Assembly: GCA_964418325.1 (NCBI GenBank)
Contig: CAYQLC010000033.1
Coordinates: 1-11,080 of the forward strand
Source of the DNA: IMCC26077 sp964418325
GTDB lineage: Bacteria > Actinomycetota > Actinomycetes > Nanopelagicales > Nanopelagicaceae
Direction of reading: 5' to 3'
DNA length: 11,080 nt
In this document: in pieces, positions 1-7,223 of the stretch
How positions within the stretch are numbered: the first letter of the stretch is position 1
Layout: every line of letters begins with the position of its first letter
The notes under the pieces: model-generated
Databases searched by the model: none
What the model was told of the DNA's origin: nothing
What the model saw: the letters and a program-made list of their open reading frames with translations, nothing else
Position numbers and translations under genes: made by a program

Positions 1-1008
1 CTTGATGTTTCTAAAGAATTTGGCGTGCTCTCGGATTGCGAAGTGATCGTAATCGCGGTTCCAACACCCCTCAATGAAATCAGAGAACCTGACTTGAGTT
101 TCCTACAGGACGCAATCCAAAGATTGAAGCCTGTGGTTTCTCAGGGCACCCTGATAATAAGTGAGTCGACTTCGTACCCGGGAACTCTCAGAGAGGTCAT
201 TGCACAGGAATTGGGCGAAGGCTTTTTGTATGCCTCTGCACCGGAGCGAGTAGATCCGGCCAATCGTGAATGGAATGTAAAGAACACACCTCGATTAGTC
301 GCTGGTTTAAATGAGTTAGCTACTGAGAAAGCCGTAGCTTTTTACTCATCGTTCTGTGATCATGTTTATGTGGTGTCGTCACCCGAAGTTGCTGAGGCGG
401 CGAAGTTGATGGAGAACACATTCCGACAGGTGAATATTGCTCTTGTTAATGAGTTTGCTCAGATTGCCCACACTTTGGGTATTTCAGCTTTTGAGGTACT
501 TGAGGCGGCCTCTACTAAACCCTTTGGCTTTATGAAGTTTGTTCCTAGTGTTGGAGTTGGGGGGCATTGCATTCCAGTGGACCCCAGTTATCTGAGCTTT
601 ACTGCGAGAAAAAATGGTAAAACTGCAAAGTTCATTGACATAGCAAATGAGGTCAATCTCAAAATGCCACAGTATGTGGCTTCAAGAATCGCGGATGCCA
701 TGGACGGGCTCGCAGGCAAGCGCATCCAGATTGCCGGCGTTGCTTATAAAGCGAATGTCTCTGATACGCGCGAAACACCAGCAGCACTACTGATTCAGGA
801 ACTCCGCGACTTAGGTGCTGAAGTAATTTGGCATGACCCTCTTGTGAGAGTTTGGAACGGAGAGAGCAGTTCTGAATTGCAACTCGTGGATGCTGGAGTT
901 GTTGTATCTCCGCATGCAGGGATGGATTTTTCTGCATGGGAGAATAACGGTGTTCGAATCTTTGATGTCAGCACCGTTCAAGGTTTGGGGTGGCCGAAAT
1001 TCATATGA
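1..1008 (+). CDS. UDP-N-acetylhexosamine / nucleotide-sugar 6-dehydrogenase, 5'-truncated by window edge
   Basis: It probably oxidises C6 of a UDP-HexNAc (UDP-GlcNAc or UDP-ManNAc) with NAD+ to give the uronic acid used in surface glycans (WbpA/WecC/TviB-like). The frame is open from base 1, so the N-terminal Rossmann GxGxxG region lies upstream. A GTG at base 25 is in frame but is internal. Visible family motifs are AVPTPL (about 55-72), ESTSYPGT (163-186), APERVDP (238-258), the ENTFRQVNIALVNEF helix (412-456), the active-site motif GVGGHCIPVDP with Cys at 568-570, and the C-terminal domain motif YKANVSDTRETP (745-780). The gene ends in an ATGA overlap with the exporter permease, which fits sugar-nucleotide supply for that exporter. 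The family is certain; the exact substrate (HexNAc or plain UDP-Glc) is inferred from the motif style. Confidence 0.9.
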   Translation, partial: LDVSKEFGVLSDCEVIVIAVPTPLNEIREPDLSFLQDAIQRLKPVVSQGTLIISESTSYPGTLREVIAQELGEGFLYASAPERVDPANREWNVKNTPRLVAGLNELATEKAVAFYSSFCDHVYVVSSPEVAEAAKLMENTFRQVNIALVNEFAQIAHTLGISAFEVLEAASTKPFGFMKFVPSVGVGGHCIPVDPSYLSFTARKNGKTAKFIDIANEVNLKMPQYVASRIADAMDGLAGKRIQIAGVAYKANVSDTRETPAALLIQELRDLGAEVIWHDPLVRVWNGESSSELQLVDAGVVVSPHAGMDFSAWENNGVRIFDVSTVQGLGWPKFI

Positions 1009-1829
1009 AAGATATCTATGATTCAGATCTCAAGGGCAATTCATTCAGAGATACATTCAAGGCATTCTGGAGTTACCGTGAACTTATTGCTCTATTAGTA
1101 AGAAGAGATATTTCTGTTCGATATAAAAGATCATTTCTCGGTCTCTTTTGGACTCTCTTAAATCCACTCCTAACATCTCTCGTCTTGTGGTTTGTATTCA
1201 TCACGATTTTCTCGGCCAAATTACCCGACGGCACTCAATTTGCTCCTTATCTCCTAGCCGGAGTCCTTCTCATCACCTTTTTTACTCAAGGCTTCGGACA
1301 AGCAGCAGATTCGATTGCACAAGGATCGGGTATCTTGATGAAGGTCTACGTCCCTCCGCAAGTATTTGCCTTTGCTGGTGCAATTTCTAATGCAGTTAAC
1401 TTCTGCTTCGGCCTTTTTGCATTGGCAGTTGTTTCATTTATTACTGGCGATGGAATGTCTTGGTTTTTTCCATTGACCGTCATAGTAATTGTTTTCATGC
1501 TATTTTTTGTTACAGGACTAGGTTTGTTGATTTCAATTCTTTACATTCGCTTTGACGATACTCGCAATATCGTCGCTGTGCTGATTTCATTCATGATGTA
1601 CTTAGCGCCAATCTTTTATCCCAAAGAGATCCTCAGTGGGGCAGTTCTCAAGATAGTGAATGCCAACCCACTAACATCCTTTCTGGATGTATTCCGATTT
1701 GTGTTTTCCAATACTGGCACAGCTTCGTGGGCAGATTGGGCATACATGAGTGGCGCTTCAATCCTTATTCTCTTGCTTGGCATACGTACATTTGTGCGCG
1801 CTTGGCCTCGAACTGTGGTGATGCTATGA
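1005..1829 (+). CDS. ABC-2 type polysaccharide export permease (Wzm/TagG-like)
   Basis: This is the membrane subunit of an ABC exporter for a lipid-linked polysaccharide or teichoic-acid-like polymer. The 274-residue product has the family's N-terminal cytoplasmic start and the motif DISVRYKRSFLGLFW (35-49), then about six hydrophobic segments near residues 52-70, 80-97, 118-145, 155-180, 189-204 and 249-264, the normal length and layout for Wzm/TagG. I chose the ATG at 1005 because it forms an ATGA overlap with the upstream stop and has a G-rich stretch (987-993) about 11 bases before it. An in-frame GTG at 990 would add five residues. The next gene is its ATPase, joined by a second ATGA overlap, so the pair should be made in equal amounts. 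The exported polymer cannot be told from the sequence. Confidence 0.93.
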   Translation: MKDIYDSDLKGNSFRDTFKAFWSYRELIALLVRRDISVRYKRSFLGLFWTLLNPLLTSLVLWFVFITIFSAKLPDGTQFAPYLLAGVLLITFFTQGFGQAADSIAQGSGILMKVYVPPQVFAFAGAISNAVNFCFGLFALAVVSFITGDGMSWFFPLTVIVIVFMLFFVTGLGLLISILYIRFDDTRNIVAVLISFMMYLAPIFYPKEILSGAVLKIVNANPLTSFLDVFRFVFSNTGTASWADWAYMSGASILILLLGIRTFVRAWPRTVVML

Positions 1830-2554
1830 CTCAAGTCGTTCAGGTTTCAGACGCGGCAGTCACATTCACGATTAGGCATGGAGCAAGTTCTTCCCTAAAG
1901 GACTCGGTCATCCAATCAATTCGTGGACAGAGTCACGATGTTGAAGTGAAAGCCTTACAAGGAGTTTCTCTCGAAGTTCAATCCGGTGAAGTTCTGGCAG
2001 TTATTGGCAGGAATGGAGCAGGAAAATCGACACTGCTCAAACTTCTTGCGCGAGTTCTACCGCCAACACATGGGCGAGTAATTGTTCGCGGCTCTGTTTC
2101 TCCAATGATTGAACTCGGAGCTGGTTTTAGTCCCGAGCTAAGCGGTCGTGAGAACGTTATCTTGTATGGAACATTGCTCGGTAGACGTCCAAGTGAAATG
2201 GCTGCTCGTTGTGCGGCCATTGCCGAGTGGGCGGGGCTTGAAGATGCTATTAATCTGCCTCTTCGAACATACTCTTCAGGAATGGTAGCGCGCTTGGCAT
2301 TCTCAATAGCGACGGATACTCCTTCTGACTTGATTCTGATAGATGAAGTCTTAAGCGTTGGAGACAACGATTTTCAAATTAAGTCCAGACAGCGCATGAA
2401 CTCTCTTATCAATTCTGGTGCGGCAGTCGTATTGGTGTCTCACGATCTCGAATCAGTCAGAGAATTAGCAACTCGAGTGCTCTGGATAGAAAAAGGGCAA
2501 GCAATTAAATATGGCGATCCAAATCAAGTAGTCAATGCGTACCTCGAAGCCTAA
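1826..2554 (+). CDS. ABC polysaccharide export ATP-binding protein (Wzt/TagH-like), without C-terminal glycan-binding domain
   Basis: This is the nucleotide-binding subunit that powers the permease encoded just upstream. The 242-residue product shows Walker A GRNGAGKST (61-69), the subfamily motif ELGAGFSPELSGREN (96-110), signature YSSGM (149-153), Walker B LILIDE (169-174) with catalytic Glu174, and the switch His206 in VSHD. These patterns are typical of Wzt/TagH/KpsT ATPases. The ATG at 1826 overlaps the permease stop as ATGA; a longer in-frame reading from 1727 would lie inside the permease gene and is unlikely. The protein stops right after the ATPase fold. It therefore lacks the roughly 150-200 residue C-terminal carbohydrate-binding domain that some Wzt proteins use to recognise a capped chain end, so export is probably not dependent on a terminal modification. 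Confidence 0.93.
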   Translation: MTQVVQVSDAAVTFTIRHGASSSLKDSVIQSIRGQSHDVEVKALQGVSLEVQSGEVLAVIGRNGAGKSTLLKLLARVLPPTHGRVIVRGSVSPMIELGAGFSPELSGRENVILYGTLLGRRPSEMAARCAAIAEWAGLEDAINLPLRTYSSGMVARLAFSIATDTPSDLILIDEVLSVGDNDFQIKSRQRMNSLINSGAAVVLVSHDLESVRELATRVLWIEKGQAIKYGDPNQVVNAYLEA

Positions 2555-3641
2555 AATTCTTGTTGTAATTGCGCGCCTCAATGTTGGAGGAACTGCGCAA
2601 TATATAGAAAAGTTAGTAAATGGGCTGAATTCAAATGGTTTTGATGCCGTAATTGCAACTGGTTATGTCCAAGGTTCTGAGAGAGAAGACCCTAGGGTTT
2701 CTGGGTTACCAATAATGAGAATTCCATCCTTAGGTCGCAAGATTTCACCCATACAAGATCTCAAAGCATGGTTGGAGTTACGAAAGACTGTGAAGACATT
2801 TCAACCAGATTTGATCTATTCACACACATTCAAGGCTGGTTTATTGGTTAGAACCATTTTTACTTCGACCCGACGAGTACATGCATTTCACGGTCACTTA
2901 TTGAGCGAACCAGAATTGTCCGGCTGGAAGCGAAAAGCGGTGATACTGATTGAGCGATGGCTTGCTCCGCGTGCAGAAGTGCTCGTCACGGTGGGAGAGA
3001 AAGTTGCGCGTGAATTACTAGACGAGTGCGTTGGTAATGCCAGCCAATACAAATCCATAGCCCCTGGCGTAGAACACTTGGAGTTGTCAGATCGAAAGCA
3101 GGTATTAGCGGATTTTCAGATTGAAACCGAACTTCCAATTGTGGTTTGGCTTGCTCGAGTCACGGCAGTGAAGGCCCCTCACCGTGTTGTCGAATTGGCA
3201 AAGCGAATTCCGGAAGCATTTTTTGTTATGGCGGGCGGGGGTGACTTGTTACCTTCGATGAAGTCATTAGAGCTTGAGAATTTCCGGGTATTGGGATGGC
3301 AGGATGCAAATCAGATGTGGGCAATCGCTGATGTAGCCCTATCAACATCTGAGAATGAAGGTATGCCAGTTGCGCTCATCGAGGCCCAGTTATCCGGTCT
3401 TCCCGTTGTGGCGATTGATGTTGGGTCTGTCTGTGAGGTGGTCGAAGATGGCTCGACAGGTTATGTTGTTAAAGAGTTCGGAGAAGAATACGTCGCGAAA
3501 TTGAGGCTATTAATCAGCGATCAATTTTTACGAGAGACAATGGGTAAAGCAGCCCGAGAAAGGGCTGAGAAGGAGTTTTCTCCATCACAGATGATAAAGA
3601 CTCACATTGATTTGTTTACTAAGCTCTTAAAATTGGATTAG
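2535..3641 (+). CDS. GT4-family glycosyltransferase
   Basis: This is a retaining GT-B glycosyltransferase, probably adding a sugar to the lipid-linked glycan at the cytoplasmic face. The 368-residue product opens with the GT4 acceptor-side pattern VIARLNVGGTAQYI (11-24). The C-terminal Rossmann half begins near VVWLARVTAVK (203-213). The donor-binding E-x7-E motif is at Glu275/Glu283 in ENEGMPVALIEAQLSGLP, followed by the usual VGSVCEVVEDGSTGYVV. There is no signal peptide or clear membrane span. The ATG at 2535 lies 20 bases inside the ATPase gene, giving a coupled start; its own ribosome-binding site is weak. Position makes it part of the same operon as the dehydrogenase and exporter. Donor and acceptor cannot be assigned. 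Confidence 0.92.
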   Translation: MRTSKPKILVVIARLNVGGTAQYIEKLVNGLNSNGFDAVIATGYVQGSEREDPRVSGLPIMRIPSLGRKISPIQDLKAWLELRKTVKTFQPDLIYSHTFKAGLLVRTIFTSTRRVHAFHGHLLSEPELSGWKRKAVILIERWLAPRAEVLVTVGEKVARELLDECVGNASQYKSIAPGVEHLELSDRKQVLADFQIETELPIVVWLARVTAVKAPHRVVELAKRIPEAFFVMAGGGDLLPSMKSLELENFRVLGWQDANQMWAIADVALSTSENEGMPVALIEAQLSGLPVVAIDVGSVCEVVEDGSTGYVVKEFGEEYVAKLRLLISDQFLRETMGKAARERAEKEFSPSQMIKTHIDLFTKLLKLD

Positions 3642-3661
3642 CCAGAAGAGTTCAAGATATC

Positions 3662-3689
3662 CTCGCGAGGTGAGAATGATCCTCGCGAG
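3662..3689 (+). promoter_or_regulatory. Predicted translation-controlling hairpin at the protease start (RBS in stem, start codon in loop)
   Basis: Bases 3662-3670 (CTCGCGAGG) are exactly complementary to 3681-3689 (CCTCGCGAG). They give a 9-bp stem, 7 of the 9 pairs G-C, around a 10-base loop (3671-3680). The loop holds the ATG at 3676-3678, and the core of the Shine-Dalgarno sequence GAGGTGA (3667-3673) is paired in the stem. No T-run follows, so it does not look like an intrinsic terminator. Because each arm is itself a palindrome, the same sequence is also an 11-base direct repeat (3659-3669 and 3679-3689) at a 20-base period, so a DNA operator is an alternative reading. The pairing is seen directly; the regulatory role is inferred. 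Confidence 0.55.
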
Positions 3690-6327
3690 ACAATCTAGGT
3701 TTCGAGTTATTGCTTTTCTCCTTTCGTCTGCACTGGTTTTTGGTTTTGCTCCTAGCGCAGAAGCGGCGGATCAAAGAGTCATTGACATTGCAGAATTAAC
3801 GTGGACTGGTGCTCCTCGTCCTTCGGTATCGACAGGTGATGTTGAAAGATCTCTTGCGAAAGTGCGCACCAATTGGCTCTCATTTACAACTCTTGAGGGA
3901 TCAGCCAACCAAAATGCAATTGAGTTTACATTTGGGCGTACGCTTAATGCACCTCTGCGTCTTAATGCGAAGTTTGATTGTGAAGCCACAAATTTCTCCA
4001 CATTTATCAATGTGATTCGTGCCGAGGCATACAAGCAACTTGGGATCAATGACTACAAGGATCGCTACCTCACTGTCCTTGTTCCCAACTCCGGTTGCAT
4101 CTGGAGCGGGAGAGCTCTCGTTGGAGAAGCCAAAACCAAGGGTGGATCTCTTGTTCTACACAATACAGCAAGCGCTTTTGTCATCACTCATGAATTGGGC
4201 CATTCACTTGGACTAGGGCACTCAAACCTTTTGAAGTGTGCCTCCGGCGCTCCGGATGGTCCTTGGAGTAACGATTGCAAAGCCATTGAATATGGCGGAG
4301 CAATTGATGTCATGGGTAATGTAGATACGAATTCATCGCTCTCGGTCTATCACCAATGGAGAATGGGATTACTTGAGAAGTCAGAGATATATCAATCTTG
4401 GCGTAATGAGAAAGTCACACTCACTGCTTCGGATGTGAAAAATGGAATTCGAGCGGTCTTTTTAAGGGATGGAAACACTAGTTACTGGCTTGAATATCGC
4501 AGACCCAAATCTGAAGTGAGCTACAACGCAGGGATTGTCATTTATCGTAGCGACCCGCCACCCTCAAGTTTTGTTGAAAGCCCAAATCCGCTTGATTCTT
4601 TGCAGGAAAAGCCTGGTCCTGGAATCTCATCTGACATTTGGATGCTTAATTTAGATACGTATACCTATTCATCTACGGGCCGATCTTCAGGCTCGATGAC
4701 GCTTGGTGAGGGAAAGAGCGTCACGCTTTACAGCAAGAAAATATCGATCTCGTTTAGTGCTGGTAAGGATGCAAATTCTGTGGAGCTCTCTATTTCTCGG
4801 AAAGTGGACCAAACTCCTCCGCCTATTCCAGTTTTAAGCGACTTTAGATTCTGGCAATTTCCGGAGTTCCCGGTTCTAGAAAATGGGTACACAGACGAAG
4901 AGAGCGCAATTGCGTTTTATGAAATCAAGCGCGATGAAGAGGTCACCAAGATTGAACCAGACGTCGTGAAAGACTTCTCTCCTACATACCTCGCACCATT
5001 GAGTTCCACACCCATTTTAAGGGTTAAGGATTTACCAGAAGGACAGTATTCACTGCAGGTTCGCGCAGTCGACATCTTAGGCAATGTCAGCGAATGGAGC
5101 TCGTCGCGAAGATTATCGATTGATCGTGGCTCACCAATTCTCTCAGGGGGATATCGAATACTTGAGGCAAGTCAAAACAACGCCTCGATTGCACTTACTG
5201 AACTGCGTGACCCAGGCTCTGGACTCTGTGAGACAGCCTTGATTAACCCAGAAGGAATAGTCGTCGCGCGAAGTTCAGCTCAAAGTTCGCCACAATTCCA
5301 ACTTACACCTTCTGTTCTGACTGCCACAAAAATTCAAACATTTGATTGTTTAGGCAATGGACGCCAGTCATCAATTTCTGCGAAGTATTCATTTTTTGGA
5401 CATAAAGAATTGAGAAAATTGGGTAAGTGGAAATCAATTCCAAATAATCCGACCGCGCTGCAATGTGTTGGTAAATGTTTTGCCTACTTCACAACCGATG
5501 GGACTATCCAAGCAGCAGTCGGCTCTGGGAGCGTTGGTATTAGCGTTGGGGGCAAGGAGGTAGCGCGTCTCTCAAATAGCAACAGTGGCACCATGCGTCT
5601 GAGCGAACCAGTAACGGTAGGAAAAGTTAAGAGATCTGTGCGAATTGATGGTCAGAATTTCACTCTCTATGGCTTAGCCAAGGTAAGTATTCAATTGGGT
5701 CAGATAAGCGACGTCCTTCGCCAAGCACATCCGACGGATATATCTCTCGATAACCCTGCGCAAATTGCACTGTCACGATTTGGTTTCAACTCAACTGATT
5801 TCGAACAGGGCTGGTTTGTACTACCCATGGGCGGTGGAACAACTTTGAATGACCCAACGCTTGATTTCTGTAAACCCAAATATCTATCAGATGAGAAGCG
5901 TGCCGAGCGTCGTCAGGTTGCAGTTTCCAAAGTTGGCAGTCCTTACCTCTTTCTCTCTAGTGAGGTTGTTCGTTACGAATCAGAAATTGCAGCACGAAGC
6001 GCCATGTCAGAGCTACTAGAGACAGCGAAAAAGTGCCTATCCGATGGTGGTGGTCCCGAGCAGTCTGGCGTATTCACTAAATACAAGTTCATTCCATTAC
6101 CGAACACCACAGAGCCGTATCTAAGCTCAAGTAATTCTTTTACGGTTCTAACTACCATCGGCGAGGATGCCAACGCAAGGAGCCTCTTAGCCTTCTATCA
6201 ATTTGACCGCTCCATGTTTACCGGTCTGTATGTTGTCACCTCAGGAGTCGATCGCTTGAGCGATGCAGAAGTCCTGCGCTGGAACAACGTGGCGAAGGTA
6301 TTTCTAGAGAGATTGAAGCAGGGCTAG
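3676..6327 (+). CDS. Secreted multidomain zinc metalloprotease, M11 gametolysin-like
   Basis: The 883-residue product is an exported protease. A Sec signal peptide (basic RQSRFR, hydrophobic VIAFLLSSALVFGF, cleavage after AEA near residue 30) leads into a metzincin domain with HELGHSLGLGH (zinc ligands His172, His176, His182; catalytic Glu173), a YGG-x-IDVMG Met-turn (Met213), and the YHQWRMGLL segment that follows it in gametolysin-type (M11) enzymes. Two Fn3/Ig-like modules follow at about 378-485 (with QVRAVDILGNVSEWSS) and 486-570, another beta-rich module at about 575-675, and a C-terminal domain at about 685-883. All ten cysteines can be arranged in local pairs (102/141, 188/201, 518/558, 597/601, 732/787), fitting an oxidised extracellular protein. 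There is no LPXTG or C-terminal membrane anchor. The ATG at 3676 has GAGG five bases upstream; a GTG at 3670 is the alternative start. It lies 34 bases after the glycosyltransferase on the same strand. The substrate is unknown; a cell-wall or surface glycoprotein target is speculation. Confidence 0.85.
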   Translation: MILARQSRFRVIAFLLSSALVFGFAPSAEAADQRVIDIAELTWTGAPRPSVSTGDVERSLAKVRTNWLSFTTLEGSANQNAIEFTFGRTLNAPLRLNAKFDCEATNFSTFINVIRAEAYKQLGINDYKDRYLTVLVPNSGCIWSGRALVGEAKTKGGSLVLHNTASAFVITHELGHSLGLGHSNLLKCASGAPDGPWSNDCKAIEYGGAIDVMGNVDTNSSLSVYHQWRMGLLEKSEIYQSWRNEKVTLTASDVKNGIRAVFLRDGNTSYWLEYRRPKSEVSYNAGIVIYRSDPPPSSFVESPNPLDSLQEKPGPGISSDIWMLNLDTYTYSSTGRSSGSMTLGEGKSVTLYSKKISISFSAGKDANSVELSISRKVDQTPPPIPVLSDFRFWQFPEFPVLENGYTDEESAIAFYEIKRDEEVTKIEPDVVKDFSPTYLAPLSSTPILRVKDLPEGQYSLQVRAVDILGNVSEWSSSRRLSIDRGSPILSGGYRILEASQNNASIALTELRDPGSGLCETALINPEGIVVARSSAQSSPQFQLTPSVLTATKIQTFDCLGNGRQSSISAKYSFFGHKELRKLGKWKSIPNNPTALQCVGKCFAYFTTDGTIQAAVGSGSVGISVGGKEVARLSNSNSGTMRLSEPVTVGKVKRSVRIDGQNFTLYGLAKVSIQLGQISDVLRQAHPTDISLDNPAQIALSRFGFNSTDFEQGWFVLPMGGGTTLNDPTLDFCKPKYLSDEKRAERRQVAVSKVGSPYLFLSSEVVRYESEIAARSAMSELLETAKKCLSDGGGPEQSGVFTKYKFIPLPNTTEPYLSSSNSFTVLTTIGEDANARSLLAFYQFDRSMFTGLYVVTSGVDRLSDAEVLRWNNVAKVFLERLKQG

Positions 6328-6329
6328 AA

Positions 6330-7223
6330 GTGAAACGCGTCTGGGTTGTCGGTGAAGCGCTCATGGACTTGATACCGGTGGCGGGGGGCGAGAGGCGGCC
6401 GATGGTTGGCGGAGGCCCGGCCAATACCGCAAAGGCGATTTCACGCTTGGGATACCCAACATCTTTTATTGGTGGGATCTCGGATGATGACTATGGCATT
6501 GAAATCAATCGCGAGTTGAGCGATAGCGGAGTTGATTTAGCGTTGGTGTATCGGGGCAAATTACCGACGGCGTTGGCGATTGCGACGATTGATGAGAATG
6601 GTTTAGCGAAATATGACTTTGAGTTGGAGGGAACATCAAGTTTTGCCTTTGATGCCTCGTGGTTACCTACGGGCGATGTCGATGTCATCCATATCGGTTC
6701 GGTGGCAACACTTCTTGAGCCAGGTGCGACCCAATTATTTCAATGGATTGGTGGGAAAAGTGCGCCGGTTGTTTTTGATCCTAATGTTCGTCCGTCGATT
6801 CAAGGTGACAAGAGTATTTATCGTCGGGCTGTCGAGAGGTGGTTCGATGTCGCATCGGTTGTAAAGATGAGCGAAGATGATCTTCGCTGGCTTTATGACG
6901 AGGATGAAGTCGCGCTGGTTCATTCATGGATTGCGCGGGGGGTTTCGTGTGTGATTGTGACTCGGGCAGAGAAAGGGATGACTGCATATTCCGCTGACTT
7001 CGTACTTCACACCGACGCTGTCACTGTTGAAGTGGTGGACACTGTTGGGGCGGGAGACACAATAGGAGCGGTTGTTATTGAGGGATTATTGAGATACGGA
7101 CTGACGGGTTTGAATCAGGACTCACTATCTGAAGTGCTCACGAGAGCTGCAAAAGCAGCGTCAATCACTTGTTCTCGAGCCGGTGCAAATCCCCCGTGGC
7201 GCGAAGAATTAGATCGGGCTTAA
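6330..7223 (+). CDS. PfkB-family sugar kinase, fructokinase-like
   Basis: This should phosphorylate a hexose with ATP in the cytoplasm; fructose is the best guess. The 297-residue product has the usual length for the family. It shows the first PfkB signature region GGGPANTAKAISRLG (27-41) with IGGISDDDYG after it, FDPNVRP (149-155) as in fructokinases, VKMSEDDL (178-185), and the ATP/anion-hole signature DTVGAGDTIGA (237-247) with catalytic Asp243. The usual Phe after GAGDT/S is Ile here. The GTG start lies 2 bases after the protease stop and has AGGG (6320-6323) six bases before it. It could be co-transcribed with the protease, although its role is metabolic. Its TAA interlocks with the stop of the convergent regulator gene. 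Ribokinase or another PfkB specificity cannot be excluded. Confidence 0.88.
   Translation: MKRVWVVGEALMDLIPVAGGERRPMVGGGPANTAKAISRLGYPTSFIGGISDDDYGIEINRELSDSGVDLALVYRGKLPTALAIATIDENGLAKYDFELEGTSSFAFDASWLPTGDVDVIHIGSVATLLEPGATQLFQWIGGKSAPVVFDPNVRPSIQGDKSIYRRAVERWFDVASVVKMSEDDLRWLYDEDEVALVHSWIARGVSCVIVTRAEKGMTAYSADFVLHTDAVTVEVVDTVGAGDTIGAVVIEGLLRYGLTGLNQDSLSEVLTRAAKAASITCSRAGANPPWREELDRA

Noticed and set aside
659..937. A 92-codon - strand open frame within the dehydrogenase gene.
   Set aside because: It is antisense to the conserved C-terminal domain of the dehydrogenase, with no motif or start signal.
1727..1825. Extended N-terminus of the ABC ATPase starting inside the permease gene.
   Set aside because: It would add 33 residues with no family resemblance. 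The ATG at 1826 gives the normal start and an ATGA overlap.
3662..3689. The GC-rich stem-loop as an intrinsic terminator of the polysaccharide operon.
   Set aside because: No T-run follows; the next bases are ACAATCTAGG, and the loop contains the protease start codon.
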